A stretch of DNA of 64,000 bases from Myxocyprinus asiaticus (GCF_019703515.2 NC_059362.1:31660326-31724325); one strand, 5' to 3'; positions 36,707 through 49,622 are shown, counted from the first letter of the stretch. Numbers and translations: made by a program. Notes: generated by a model from the sequence alone, not told the origin.

Positions 36707-39285
36707 ACAGAGATAATTAAACAAAGAGTAGGAGGAACAGGCAGAGAAAGAGAGAATGAAAAAGAAGGATATTTCTGTTGTTAGTGCAAGATGTGAACGG
36801 TTCTCGGCCCACAGTAAATCGTGAATGCAGAAAGAGAGAAAAATAAAGAGTGGTTTGACCTGCACGCCCACGCTAACTCCCTGTCAAGGTCACACCTGCT
36901 ACTGCACACTCCTGTACAGTGTGTGTTTGCTGAAAGCCTCACTCCTGCCATGAGGACCACTGAGGGGATTGGATGCTAGTACTTAATGATCAAAGGCCAT
37001 CTCACGGGCGTGCACTGAATCCCAGGACCTCTGAAGGGTTACCAGGATCACAGTACAGCTGTTAAAACAACAGCAGGGCCATTAGCCCTCATTTTCCCAA
37101 AACTGGGACTGGCCCTGCAACTGGCCAACATTAATTTGTCAGGATAATGCTAAATGACAAAATTCAAATGAGGCTGAAGCTTTGCACGGTGATTTTCTGA
37201 AGCTATGTAGACACAATGATCCCAATAAGAAATGAATGTTGTTCACTTACACACACTGTGATCCAGACACAAATACTTAATCATAGCAAAAGTGTGTGTG
37301 TGTTTGACAGGGGATAATCTTGGCTGAAGGGTCTGGAGCAGAACAGAGTGATGGAGGGGTGAACGGGAAGAGGGGAGGGCTCTGGAACTGGAAGCCTCTT
37401 TGAAGTGATGAAACAGATCAATGAGCCAAGGACAAGCTTTGATGGTGAGAGAGATTGGCTGACAGACAGCTTGGCAAAGCCTAGTTAGCATGATGAAGCC
37501 TAAGCTGGGGCGTGTGATCGCGTGTGATCGCGTGTGTATGTTGTGACTGACAGAAGCCACTTCCTTGAATGCGTCTTTGCCTAAGAGCCAATGTAGCACA
37601 CTGTACAGTCGGTTGTGTGTAATTACAGACCAGGTAAGTGACCTCAAAGGCACGAGGTACTCGCAATACTGCCAAGCTTACCGTGAAAGAAAAGGAGTCT
37701 GTCTCGCCTGGCAACCACATCCCATAAACTACACCATGCTTTCTAAACTGCATAGCAACCACTTAGCACAAACAGAAACAAAAATGCACTGCAGTGAAGG
37801 GTGGGGGGGGTGGTGGTGGTGTAAAGAGACAGGGTGAGAAACAGAACGCAAGCAGGTGTGAAACAGACAGAGAACAATTAGAAGCAAGGATGTCAGAGGG
37901 GAAACAGCAAATCAATACGCCATTGACACTTTTAATAAGTTAAATGATTTTACACATTTTATTTCTAGTCTTTATCTCCAGTTTCTTGAGGTTAAATTGT
38001 TGACATTTATTTTTGACACCTCTGGGAGCTTTTCTATGGACACTATTTCCAGCTAAATTAGTAAATTTATAATAAAAAAAAATAATAGGGCAAACTTAAC
38101 TGACACAACAAGGGATATTGTATTTCAACGCTAAATCAGTGTGGAACATCAGCAATGTCAGTATGCAGCTAATTAATATTCATGAGCTCAGTTTGTTCTG
38201 TGTAGTAACGTCACAACGCGCCTCACCCTGAAACTTGTTCTGGCGCTACTGGTCAGAAGCAATAGACACGATTCAAATATTTGGGTCTACATAGATCTGT
38301 ACTATCCATCATTCTAAAATTGTTGCAGTTTACGGCAGTTAGTTAATGGAAAGGCAATGTGCCTGAACTTTGTGAGACATCACAAACAAACGCATTGTTT
38401 TCTGAAAGTGAAGACAATATTGAATCCTTCTGCAACTTTTCCATTAGCATTCCCTTCAAAGTGATGACTCACAAGTGCCCTTATGTGAGGGTGTCACCCA
38501 GCTCCAAATTAGTGCTTCTCCTTGTCTAGCATACTGTCTGATAGGCCTACGCTCCCAGACTGTACAAGGTGGGTAATTTACTGTAAATTATTTAATAGCC
38601 TTTTTGCATCGTCACAAAGACAGATTTCTATGATGACCAGGTACTGGCACATGCAAGCCCTTTTCCTTTTTTTTTGTTTTGTCCCTGTCGTTAAAAGGTT
38701 TTCTCTTGTGAGCCGCAGGGTTAACAGACGGGAATATAGGCGGTGCTTATTAGATCAGCACAATAAAAGAGGAGCATTTCAGATGGACCGATAGCCTTTC
38801 TTCTGAGTAGATAATAAAAAGAGTAAGTATTGTGGGAGCTTTTTGAAGAGGTTAGCATAAAAATGACCTGCGAGACTTGAAATCCTGGGGCCAGAACAGG
38901 ACGAGCTCAAGTGAGCTTAATGCAGCGAGGGTGCGTTTGGATGCAGAAATGCTGGATTAATGCAGGCGTAACATTAAAGTGATGTGAGTGAGGACCATGA
39001 GAGCTGAGTGAGGGTTTAATAATTTTGTGCTGGACTGGAGAAGTCAACTTGAAACAATGTCCTAAAACAAAAGGACAGCACACAGTCTCCAAAAATCACT
39101 AAAGACTGACTGGGTAGCAATCAAGGTAAGACTAAAAATACACCTGTTATACATCATTCATATTCAATGTAATATGGTCATTGTGGTCAAATAACCATAT
39201 ACAATCAATTGGAAGCACCACACTGAGAACAGGCACAAAACTAACAAATCAATCACCATCTAAATTGTCATTTTCAAGATCAGCA
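35932..39285. other. stxbp5 intron 2 DNA, no gene seen
   Basis: Holds a (GAAA)n repeat at 36677-36706, a 10-base tandem (CGTGTGATCG, about 37509-37530) and a G-rich run at 37800-37820. Nothing else recognised. Confidence 0.4.
36677..36706. repeat. (GAAA)n microsatellite
   Basis: About seven units. Confidence 0.9.
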
Positions 39286-39374
39286 GCCCGTTGCAAGAAA
39301 ACCCTTAATTTAGGAGAAACCCCTTAGTGACAACAGGCTTACAATTATAACTTAGGGGTTTCTTGCAACTGGGC
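39286..39374. repeat. Short inverted repeat (possible minimal transposon)
   Basis: GCCCGTTGCAAGAAAACCC and, at the other end, GGGGTTTCTTGCAACTGGGC are inverted with few mismatches, 89 bases in all. Confidence 0.6.
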
Positions 39375-41265
39375 CCAAAAACTGCAGCCTCAAGAGGGTC
39401 TGCTCTGAGCTGTTATATCATTTAAGGCATTTACACACTAGAATTTACCTAGCATTTACCTATTCATTGATTTCAATAGGGATGGTGTGTTGAACGGATG
39501 TAGAGGGAAAATGCAAGGGTTTGCAAAAGTGATGCTCCGTCGTGCGACCTAAAGGTAAGAATGTTTCAACTTTTGTTGCAACGCACTCTAAAGTAGGCAT
39601 TGATGACCAATGAGAATTTCCGAGAGATGGGTCAAGTTTTTCAGAAATGCAAATCAATGTATTCCAGCTTGATTTCAAACTGACCAGAATTTGTCCACAT
39701 CCTTAAAATGGTTCATACGCATTCCCATCTGTCAAGCACTCCAGCAGTGCCCTAATGCACTGATAAGGTCAGTGTGCTTTATAAATCTAATCAGCTTTGT
39801 GCAGTACTGTACTGGTGGCTTCCAGCAGCTACAGCAACAAAGTACAGTAACTTATGCAGTCACACGCACACTCAGACATGAACGGCTGCTGCTGTGCCAT
39901 TATAGCACAGATGACGGAGTTAAACTCCATTGCTTGAGCCGATCACAGCACACAAACGCACACACACACTACTGCCAAGCTCTCCAGATGATGAGCCTCG
40001 CTCCTGTGGATTACGTAAGAAGTGGCATAACTGTCCTCAGGCAATGTCTATGTGTATGAGTGTGTATGTGTTGGGCTCAGCTCTACATGCATGACACACA
40101 TAGCAATACAAGCCATAAGCAACAACACACTGAAATAAACATAGCCATGACACAGCCAGCATATTTCATATCTGTGCATGTAATGGAATCTTACTTTGGG
40201 ACATCTAAGTGTCTTTTTTACCATTCTCAGTAACAGTTTACCTGCACTACTATTGGTCGAGGATAAAACATGATTTCCACACTTCACACTGTACAAGGCT
40301 GACATCACTGTATGTGGATGTGCTTGTGTTCCTAGTAAAAAATTAGCGCATTTGGTATAAAAAAAATGTATATTGGGGAGCGTGGCTTTTAACAATCATT
40401 GTGAATACAGAAAGCTCCAGGTTTGCTTTTTTTTAAATAATGTATAATAATAATATTCTAATATTCAATTTAATAATAATCATTGTGTAAAGGGTTAATG
40501 CGACAAAAGAATATCAGCACATTTCATTTAAGGAAAAGCACATCCAAACAACATGAGTGGTATCATACTACTTGGTACGGAGATACCTTGGCTGGTATTG
40601 TGAATAAGGTATCTGTTTCCAACAGATAATCAACCTTTGTATGACATAGTATTTTAAGTGTGTTCATTACATGCTCTTAACATGAACTCTGCAATAATCT
40701 GTAACCTGAAATGGGGACGAGGCGTGATCATTGTGACATACACCTTCTTTAGAAATAAATACCCCTAATTCAATTTGAAGGGCTGAATCAGCATCATCGT
40801 GAATAAAATTATAAGACTGATAGTGGGTTATATTCTAAATTACAGTGATTATGACTGTCAGCAATCAGTGTTGGATATAGTACATTTTTGTGTGTAGCAG
40901 CCAATAATCTCACAGACAGTCGACTACAACCGAGGAAGTGAAAATATTAATGAGACTACTTCAAATGTATCTACTTTACCATGAGGTCATCACACCACTT
41001 TGTAAGTGTGTGTTTGTATGTGTGTCTATGAGAGGTTGATCAATAGATCTGCGTGTGATCCACAGTCTTTGGGCCTGCAAGGCTGTGTGAGTTATGAGTC
41101 TGCCATACCCTCTGTGCTTGACAATTCACTAAGGACAGGGACTACCCAAAACAGTCAGCTACACAAGAACCTCAGCTTCACCGCCCACGATTAAATTATT
41201 CAAATGGAAGACATAAATATTCCTCTAATAACACATTATGAGCATAAAAAGAGTTTTTCATTGTC
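39375..41265. other. stxbp5 intron 2 DNA, no gene seen
   Basis: No recognisable element or exon. Confidence 0.4.
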
Positions 41266-41269
41266 TTAA

Positions 41270-41866
41270 AGGTGCTATATGTAAGATTGACAACAAGTGT
41301 TTGAAATGGGTCTGCAGTCCAAATTCTAAATATTAGAGAGTTGTCTGCCCAGCCCCAGACTCGAAGCTCATGCGGGTTGCCAGAATGTTGACACACAAAT
41401 TAGCCAACTCAGCATCCGTTTTAAAGGATTTCTGGGCTTTAAGCTGTCTCCATCTTCCAAAGGCATCTCCAATATTTATCCTTGTTTTACTACGCCTGTG
41501 GTAATGGTGGTTTTTAGACGGATGGCGAGGCTTTTTAGGTCGGGTGGAATCTGTTATCTTTGATCCAGTTCGTTTGCTGGATTCCATGACTGCAGCACGC
41601 AGTGTTGTTTGCCTGCAAACTTGTTCAAATCTGGCAACCCGGCGGTGTCGAAATACTATTGGTGAGTGGACAGTGGGCAGGATCACACAGGCCAAATCAT
41701 AAACAGAAATTACGGCTCAGAATGGAAACTTCAAAGTAGAATATACTGGCTGTAGCATTGTTATTGGTGAAGCCAATATTTCAACTTAGCATGTTTCCTA
41801 ATTCTCTAATTACATATTATGGTCATTTTATGATTTAGTACAGTAAAAATATTACATATAGCACCT
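41270..41866. mobile_element. TTAA-flanked element with AGGTGCTATATGTAA ends
   Basis: It is flanked by TTAA at 41266-41269 and 41867-41870. Ends AGGTGCTATATGTAAGAT and TTACATATAGCACCT are inverted. 597 bp. TTAA flanks suggest a piggyBac-type element. It carries one long minus-strand ORF. Confidence 0.85.
41333..41695 (-). other. ORF within the TTAA-flanked element, function unknown
   Basis: 120 codons on minus. The middle reads KTRINIGDAFGRWRQLKAQ then KSFKTDAELA. I recall similar INIG-AF-RWR--L----KTDAELA stretches from predicted proteins of many teleosts, which would fit a repeat-borne peptide rather than a host gene. The basic run before it (RPKKPRHPSKNHHYHRRSK) could be a nuclear or DNA-binding region. 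No transposase catalytic motif is visible. No intron or promoter evidence. Confidence 0.4.
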
Positions 41867-41930
41867 TTAAAGCTAATTAACTACAGGCAATGCTAATTCC
41901 TATACAGTGACAATTCTATAAACTGATTGG

Positions 41931-42437
41931 CTGTTTCTCAATGCAAGAACGTAGAGAACAGACTTGCGTTCTTATGAAGACTAGTCTTGCCAAGCTACCT
42001 TGGAGGAATGAACTTGGAGGGACAGGAGGATGTAGAACACATCTATTGCGAGCTTTAAGATGTGCAGCGATCTTTCTGTTGCGCAACTAACCGTCACCTC
42101 ACATTTGAAGTCAGTGAGAGAACTACTGGCATTATTACACCAGCATTATTATCATTACACCAGTGAGGTTTTGCAGAACTAGTGACACATTAAAATAATA
42201 AAGTCTGTAAACACTTGTTTCTTGTGTTTATTACTTTATTAAAATCATGCCCAACAAAACAACAAATGCTGACAGAGTATAACAACTCTCACGAGCTGTC
42301 AGACTTTTGTGAGCTTACAGCGGGAAACTCTTGAGGGAAAACACAACATGAAATATCTTTCATCTGCCACAGTAGTACCGAGTTCTTGCCCACAAGTCAC
42401 CATCCAATGCATCCTCGATAGTCACATTGAGAAACAG
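41931..42437. mobile_element. Short inverted-repeat element, CTGTTTCTCAATG ends
   Basis: CTGTTTCTCAATG at 41931 and CATTGAGAAACAG at 42425-42437 are exact inverse ends. The inner part contains TGCGTTCTTATGAAGAC. Non-coding. Target duplication not certain. Confidence 0.6.
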
Positions 42438-43203
42438 CAATTGTGAACACTAGAGAGCCAAATACTGTCATTGGATGATATTTGGCCATGTTAAGATTAC
42501 CGGCATTGGCCAATAACGTTTCCTGGATGGATGAATGACAGAAGTGTTGCCTCCTGCTTGTGTCAGCTCCAAAATCCAAAAATAATGACAACCTTGTCAA
42601 ATGGATATTAAACAACTTCTGTTTCCAATTTTATAGTGAATTTAGAGTAAATACTGCCTAAATACTGTGTAACATAAGTGCAATTGTGTGTACATCTCAT
42701 TTGCTGTCATTAAACTGCAATATGTATAAAGCATTATATCGACCACTCTTCTATCTAAACATCAATATCGGTATCACATCTTGATAAACCCATATCAATC
42801 AACCATTGGTAAGCACTCTTTGGCAATTTCTTTGGAAAACTATTTAATGTCTAATTTGTAATATAGGTTTTCTCTATCTCTCTCTTTGTCTCTTGGTCTT
42901 TTAACATCTGGACGTTGTGTCACTTTGAAGAAAAGTAGAGGCATCCTCTAGTCTGAAGTGAGATGTGGGAAGCAGAACGCTTTTGGGATCACAGTGCATT
43001 TGCCCACTGACCCGAGACTGAAGATTCTCCCCTCCCTCCTACTGCTCTAATCTTCTGGATGACTTTGCCGGGATTCTGCCATTCTGGCCTCTTGATCTGC
43101 CACTTTCAGTCTTTCTCAGCTGGGGAAAGGTTTACACAACTGCTAAACAGATCTGCGAAGTGCTATGCTGTGCACCGCTACAGATACACAACATAGCATG
43201 AAC
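42438..43203. other. stxbp5 intron 2 DNA, no gene seen
   Basis: No recognisable feature. Confidence 0.4.
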
Positions 43204-43205
43204 TA

Positions 43206-44781
43206 CAGTGCATCCGGAAAGTATTCACAGCGCTTCACTTTTTCCACATTTTGTTATGTTACAGCCTTAATCCAAAATGGATTAAATTAATTATTTTCCT
43301 CAAAATTCTACAAACAATACCCCATAATGACAATGTGAAAGAAGTTTGTTTGAAATATTTGCAAATTTATTAAAAAAAAAAAACACATGTACATAAGTAT
43401 TCACAGCCTTTGCTCAATACTTTGTTGAAGCACCTTTGGCACCAATTACAGTCTCAAGTCTTTTTGAGTATGATGCTACAAGCTTGGCACAACTATTTTT
43501 GGGCAGTTTCTCCCATTCTTCTTTGCAGGACCTCTCAAGCTCCATCAGGTTGGATGGGGAGCGTCGGTGCACAGCCATTTTCAGATCTCTCCAGAGATGT
43601 TCAATCGGGTTCAAGTCTGGGCTCTGGCTGGGCCACTCAAGGACATTCACAGAGTTGTCCCGGAGCCACTCCTTTGTTATCTTGGCTGTGTGCTTAGGGT
43701 CGTTGTCCTGTTGGAAGATGAACCTTCGCCCCAGTCTGAGGTCCAGAGCGCTCTGGAGCAGGTTTTCATCAAGGATGTCTCTGCACATTGCTGCATTCAT
43801 CTTTCCCTCGATCCTGACTAGTCTCTCAGTTCCTGCCGCTGAGAAACATCCCCACAACATGATGCTGCCACCACCATGCTTCACTGCAGGGATGGTATTG
43901 GCCAGGTGATGAGCAGTGCCTGGTTTCCTCCAGACATGACACTTGCCATTCAGGCCAAAGAGTTCAATCTTTGTTTCTCATGGTCTGAGAGTCCTTCAGG
44001 TGCCTTTTGGCAAACTCCAGGTGTGCTGTCATGTGCCTTTTACTGAGGAGTGGCTTCCGTCTGGCCACTCTACCATACAGGCCTGATTGGTGGAGTGCTG
44101 CAGAGATGGTTGTTCTTCTGGAAGGTTCTCCTCTCTCCACAGAGAAATGCTGGAGCTCTGTCAGAGTGACCATCGGGTTCTTGGTCACCTCCCTGACTAA
44201 GGCCCTTCTCCCCCGATTGCTCAGTTTGGCCAGGCGGCCAGCTCTAGGAAGAGTCCTGGTGGTTCCAAACTTCTTCCATTTACGGATGATGGAGGCCACT
44301 GTGCTCATTGGGACCTTCAATGCTGCAGAAATTTTTCTGTACCCTTCCCCAGATCTGTGCCTCGATACAATCCTGTCTCGGAGGTCAACAGACAATTCCT
44401 TGGACTTCATGGCTTGGTTTGTGCTCTGACATGCACTGTTAACTGTGGGACCTTATATAGACAGGTGTGTGCCTTTCCAAATCGTGTCCAATCAACTAGT
44501 AGAAACATCTCATGGATGATCAGTGGAAACAGGATGCACCTGAGCTCAATTTTGAGTGTCATGGCAAAGGCTGTGAATACTTATGTACATGTGATTTTTT
44601 TCGTTTTGTATTTTTAATAAATTTGCAAAGATTTCAAACAAACTTCTTTCACGTTGTCATTATGGGGTATTGTTTGTAGAATTCTGAGGAAAATAATGAA
44701 TTTAATCCATTTTGGAATAAGGCTGTAACATAACAAAATGTGGAAAAAGTGAAGCGCTGTGAATACTTTCCGGATGCACTG
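43206..44781 (-). mobile_element. Tc1-like transposon, second family (dead copy)
   Basis: It is flanked by TA at 43204-43205 and 44782-44783. The outer ends CAGTGCATCCGGAAAGTATT are nearly identical over about 167 bases (43206-43372 and 44615-44781). The AAGTATTCACAGC motif recurs inside each end (about 43396 and 44575), an IR/DR-like arrangement. 1576 bp, close to full size, with the transposase on minus. Related elements are, as I recall, among those shared by lampreys and teleosts. Confidence 0.95.
43414..44410 (-). pseudogene. Tc1-like transposase with a deletion at the first catalytic site
   Basis: The N-terminal part (44410 to 43964) opens MKSKELSVDLRDRIVSRHR and has the two helix-turn-helix parts and RRKPLLSKRH. 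The frame stops at 43964-43966, just after DSQTMRNKD. The C-terminal part continues in another frame from about 43976 ([17 protein letters not shown]) to 43414, with QQDNDPKHT and [11 protein letters not shown] carrying the second aspartate and the glutamate. Compared with intact relatives, about 23 bases are missing between the two parts. This removes the W-S-D-E-T block with the first catalytic aspartate. Otherwise the ORF is well kept. Confidence 0.93.
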
Positions 44782-44783
44782 TA

Positions 44784-46290
44784 CAAATGCAACAGAATAA
44801 TATGTCATTTTCCATATGTCTAATAAGAAATATCAGCATATCTGGAATTAGTCTCATGTTCCCTAACATGCTGAGAGTCTTAAGCACAGTGTAAGGCAAG
44901 TGACTGAATCTTGCTCTCATTGTGTTAAACTTTCCAATTTGCCTATTTAATGGGTCATATCTTGAAAACACACTGTAACTTTCAGAATTCACAACTTCTC
45001 CAATGAAAAATTATAATTTACTGAAACTAAGCTGCAAAAATAACTTGTTCCGAACTTCCACATTTAACTAGACATCAACACATGATTCTCTATGTATAAA
45101 AGTCAATGATGCCTATTCAGTGAACAGAAATGTGCCCCAAGTTATTCAAAGATATAATAACCTATAAAACAGAACAACTTCCAAACAATCAACACAAAAG
45201 CACAGCATCAACAAGCTAAAACTACTCTGACCTAAGATACTCTGTAACCAATTCTGAAACTGACCACAGACCAAAGTCATTTGCAAAACCAAAGGTGAGA
45301 CTTCATCCACACCAACTCACCCCATCCAGATAAATCTTGAGATTCTTTTTACTTCTTTGCATTGCCAATAGCTTGAGATGAGACGAGAGGAATGTAAGAG
45401 AGAAGAAAGAGGGAAGGTTGCACTAATCAAAATTTTGAGTCTTGTTGGAAGATTCTCATCGCCCTCATTTCACAGCAGCGGACGTTTATCTGATCACAGT
45501 TGCTCAATGAGGCTAAGTAACACCGATCTCCTCTGAGAGCAGATGATTTGTTTCTTAAGAGGCAGTTTCACCAATACTATTCAACATCTGACAAAGGGCA
45601 GTGCCAGCTGAGTCCTTTCTCTAATCAGATTGACAGCAAATTCTTATGTACTGACAGGAGAAGAGATATTTTCAATTAGAGCAGCAATCACTGTGGGAAG
45701 TAATGTCATGCCTCTGTGTGTATGAATGAATCTGCAAACATGAAAGTTCATTGAAAAATCAAGGCTGTCTTTTTTAATACAGAGTGTGAATTGAGGTTTT
45801 GATTAGGCAAGATGCTCTTTGCTGTCTCTAGGGTGAGAATAGACTGCAGTGACTTGTGCAGTGTAGTTAATAATTGAATATACAGTATTTACAAGGATTC
45901 TGTCAAAAGGGTATTGAAAGTGTCACCGGACTACAGTATAATGTAATGTACCATACTAATCCTAATCCAGTAACAATAAACACCCTTTTACAATTGATTT
46001 ATGATGGTCCTGACTGACAAGCCATGACAGTAGATCAACTCAGTTAAGTACAACAATTGGCATCACTTAATGCAAATGAAACATGTTGTGTTGTGGTGTA
46101 GCATAACATAGTCACATCTGAGAAAGGCATAAGCAAGGCATTTGAAAAAGACAATGGTTAAACATACTAGCAGAAACAGACTACACCTGATAAAACCACT
46201 GGTAAAGAAAGGCAAATACTCACTGGCAGGTTCGCTTTGCACCTGAAACAGAGCACACACACGATTTCCTTTCTGTGATAAAAAGGATAC
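44784..46290. other. stxbp5 intron 2 DNA next to exon 2, no gene seen
   Basis: No recognisable element. The exon 2 donor lies at 46290. Confidence 0.4.
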
Positions 46291-46388
46291 AATCGTAAAG
46301 CTCCGCTCTGAGTCCCAATGGCGAGGATTTTCTGGACGGGGTCGAATGCCATAGAGGAGGGCTGATAGGGGAAGCCATGTCGCACAGT
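46291..46388 (-). CDS. stxbp5: stxbp5 exon 2
   Basis: Minus-strand exon of 98 bp after the acceptor TTCTGATCTTCAG. It reads [19 protein letters not shown] then [14 protein letters not shown], the first blade of the tomosyn WD40 propeller, including the DPVQ and GTQSGALRL strands typical of the family. It ends after CGATT before donor GTATCC, two bases into a leucine codon. Exon 3 completes that codon. Confidence 0.95.
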
Positions 46389-46540
46389 CTGAAGATCAGA
46401 ACACAAGAGAATAGAGTTAAAAGGAGCACATAATGTAAAGCCCAGGGCTGTAACCACCAGAGACAAAATATTACCAGAGTAATATTTTTCAGTGAATATG
46501 GGTTTCCAATGACCAGTTCTTATACTTCTTATATATAAAA

Positions 46541-47142
46541 GGAATATTCCGGGTTCAATAGAAGTTAAGATCAATCGACAGCATTTGTGGCATAATATTG
46601 ATTACCACAACAATTTATTTTGACTAGTCCCTCCTTTAAAATAAAAAAGAAAAGAAAAAAAAAGTATTCCAGTAAGGCACTTACAATGGAAGTGAATGGG
46701 GGCCAATCCGTAAAAGTTAAAATACTAATTGTTTCAAAAGTATAGCCACAAGACATAAACAATATCCGTGTTAACATAATTTTACTGTGTAAAGTTAAAA
46801 TCAATTTTACAATTTCGTTGCCATGACGATATAATGTCAACAGACCCTAAAATGACTGTAAAAATAACGATTTAAATAACTTTACAGCTTAAATAATACA
46901 CAAGTTTTAACAGAAGAATTAATGTAAGTGCTTTTATAAAATTATATGCTTCACGTTTCTGCCTTTAAACCCTCAACAAAATTGGCCCCATTCACTTCCA
47001 TTGTAAGTGCCTCACTGTTCGAGTTTTGTGTTTGTTTTTAAAGAAAAGGAGGGACAAGTTGAAATTATATTTTGCGGTTATCAACATTATGCCACAAATG
47101 CTGTCGATTGAGCTTAACTTGTGTTTAACCCGGAATATTCCC
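46541..47142. mobile_element. Long-inverted-repeat element with GGAATATTCCGGGTT ends
   Basis: Left arm about 46541-46700 and right arm about 46985-47142 are near reverse complements (GACAGCATTTGTGGCATAAT against ATTATGCCACAAATGCTGTC). TTAA follows at the right edge; the left flank is changed. 602 bp, non-coding, able to form a long hairpin. Lies in stxbp5 intron 1. Confidence 0.82.
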
Positions 47143-49481
47143 TTAACTTTTGAGTATTTGGTTACATCCTTTGTATATACACAGTGTTATTTACAACAGG
47201 GAAATATACAACACACTGAGTCAAATAAAATATACTAAATAGAGAAAAAATACATATATTGGGAGACATTGTATTTAATTGTATGGGACTGCATAATGTT
47301 TTATGTGGTTTTATTTTAATGTTGTTTTTCATTATGTTTTCTAACATTTACTTTTATCAAGTTATGATGACAAATCAGATTATGTGCTGTATGTATTGAG
47401 CACCTTAGAGTAGGCCTCCAACACAAACTGAGTCTGAACGAATAAATCATATTTAAACTGCATTTCAATTCAATATATCCAACATTTGTTAATGCCCACC
47501 CAAAACCTCATTGTATCAAGCCCCTTTCAATAACCTGAACAATCCTGATATTCAATAGTTAGAGAGTGAGAACAGAGACCTTGCTGCATTGTATCCATTG
47601 AACAACAGTGGTTAGCTACCGGTTTCCAGCACTGGCCTCTCTGCTCAACAGCTGTCATCGTCTCTCTCTGGCTGGGTCTCAAACCCCAGTTAGCTCCCTA
47701 CATAGACAGCGTTTCTGGCTATCATATACGTAACTATGATGCTGTCTATTAAGGCAGCTCATTAGGTTTTGAGCCACAGCCTCTCTGTCTGTGTTTGTTT
47801 AGTGGCTAAAAAAGCGCGTTATGTAAGCGGCGTTCTCAGGGACGGGTACCTGTCGATGTGCAGTAGCTGGAGAACTGAGGCAGGCTTCACTCCATCCTTT
47901 CCCATCTCTCTTATAATTTTTTCCACAAATTATGATATTAAATAAGAACCCAAACCAACTTTTACCTGTTATTATAGGACTATTTAATTTAAACCTGACA
48001 AACAAAGACCATAGCCTGTGTAAATACACTCACAGGTAGCCTCGTCGTGAACTATTATTAATAAACACTGATATCCTAAGGAAAAGTGTAGTAGCGTGTC
48101 AGATATTACTATACGCGTGCGTCATCATTCCCCAAACGTCTATTCAGAAATATTTTACCTCACGTGACAGCATAACATGTCAAATCCTGCAAATAATACA
48201 CGTGTAATGGGTTTGGAAATATCATTAGGAGAAGAAGAAGAAAAAAAACTAAGATGTCGACAAAATATGTCAGGATTCTACTACAGCTATGTAGAATTGG
48301 TACTTTAGCATGTCATTATCCTGCTGTTTCCGCGCGCGCCTGTGGCCTAATAATCTAATATCGCGTTCATTTGAATGTGGATTTACGTGCGCGTGAAGAT
48401 CGTTGAGAGAGGAGCCTCTACGGATAACACGTTTCTCACTGAGAACTATTAACTCAATCAATTGTGCTGTCAGATCTAATCCAGAGAGGGCAACTGAACC
48501 CACCAACACTTCAACTAGGCCTTTACATTACTGTAATGTGACTATGTCACAGGACTGTGACTCAAAACCTAGTGTGATGCCTAAACAGCATTTTGTGCAC
48601 CTGTGATGGCCAAAAATGCAGTTCATTTAGGCAGCTCACTAGGTTTTAAACCACATCCAGTGTGTGTGTGTGGAGGGAGGGACAAAAAGATAGTCAGGGA
48701 GAAATGGTTTTGGGTTAAAAGGAAATACCCAACATTGCAAATGACATGTTAATCCCAGAAGAGTAGATTATGCAAGATGCGGGTTGTTTATTCCCCCTCC
48801 CTCCACTCCAGCATCACAGCCTCATTTTACCACACATGCTTTAAGCGCTTCGTTAAAATACAGCCAAGCAGGTTTAAAAATTAAGCACTATAAATACGAG
48901 ATAGGACAATCCTGCGTTGGAAGACGTGTGCAACAAACGCGTAAAAGAATTCCTGTGTCACGCATGAATATTTTACGCATTTGTGCGCATTTTCCAAACA
49001 CCGAGTCAGCTCTTTCTACACACACTCCTGACACGCAGCTGGTGTAAAAATCATAGTATGCACAGAATATGGCAATACAATTTGTAGATATAACGTGTAG
49101 CTACGAGTCTTAAAAATTTTTTTAAAAAAAATTAAAAGTATTCCACCGGTGCGCAATGAGAAGCTCTCTGACTGTGTAATGATGTGATTAGAATTACATC
49201 ATTAGGTATCCACACAGAATAGAATTATGAAACCACTGAGTTTTTATATTTGAGTGCGCATACTATTTCACATAGTAACACTGTATGATTGAAATGCATT
49301 TTTATTTCGCATCTGCCCACCTGAAAAGTCAAACGACCACTTTATCAGAATTCTACAAGTCTTTGCATAAAGTGTAAAACCGCATGCACTAAGTGGCAGT
49401 TGTGTGAGGTTTATTAGAGAAAAAGCCACATTAGGAGATGTTGCATGATGTTTAGATACACATTCACTACAGCTTCCCCAC
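47143..49481. other. stxbp5 intron 1 DNA, no gene seen
   Basis: Contains two related short stretches (GGCAGCTCATTAGGTTTTGA at about 47753 and GGCAGCTCACTAGGTTTTAA at about 48632) from a common fish repeat. No exon seen. Confidence 0.4.
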
Positions 49482-49622
49482 CTTGCAGAGCTGGAAGTGT
49501 TCCGACTGGAGAGTCTCCGGGAAGAGCTCATTCTCCTTGGCCCCGCCGGGCTGCGAGGATGAAGAGGGGGACGATGCGGCCGTCAAGCCGTCCAGCACCT
49601 TGCGGATATTAAACTTCTTCAT
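49482..49622 (-). CDS. stxbp5: stxbp5 exon 1 (start codon exon)
   Basis: On the minus strand an ATG at 49622-49620 opens MKKFNIRKVLDGLTA, the conserved tomosyn N-terminus. A serine- and proline-rich linker follows, and the exon ends in ETLQSEHFQLCK. The donor is GTGGGG at 49481. The exon holds 47 codons and ends in phase 0. The start context has A at -3. In mammals the linker is longer and glutamine- or glycine-rich; here it is short (AASSPSSSSQPGGAKENE). This is the GC-rich start of the gene, next to a probable promoter on its 5' side. Confidence 0.93.

Noticed and set aside
43436..43909. 157-codon plus ORF over the second Tc1 element
   Set aside because: Antisense shadow of the transposase, a common source of false genes.
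46167..46574. 135-codon minus ORF around stxbp5 exon 2
   Set aside because: Only 46291-46388 is exon; the rest is intron read-through.
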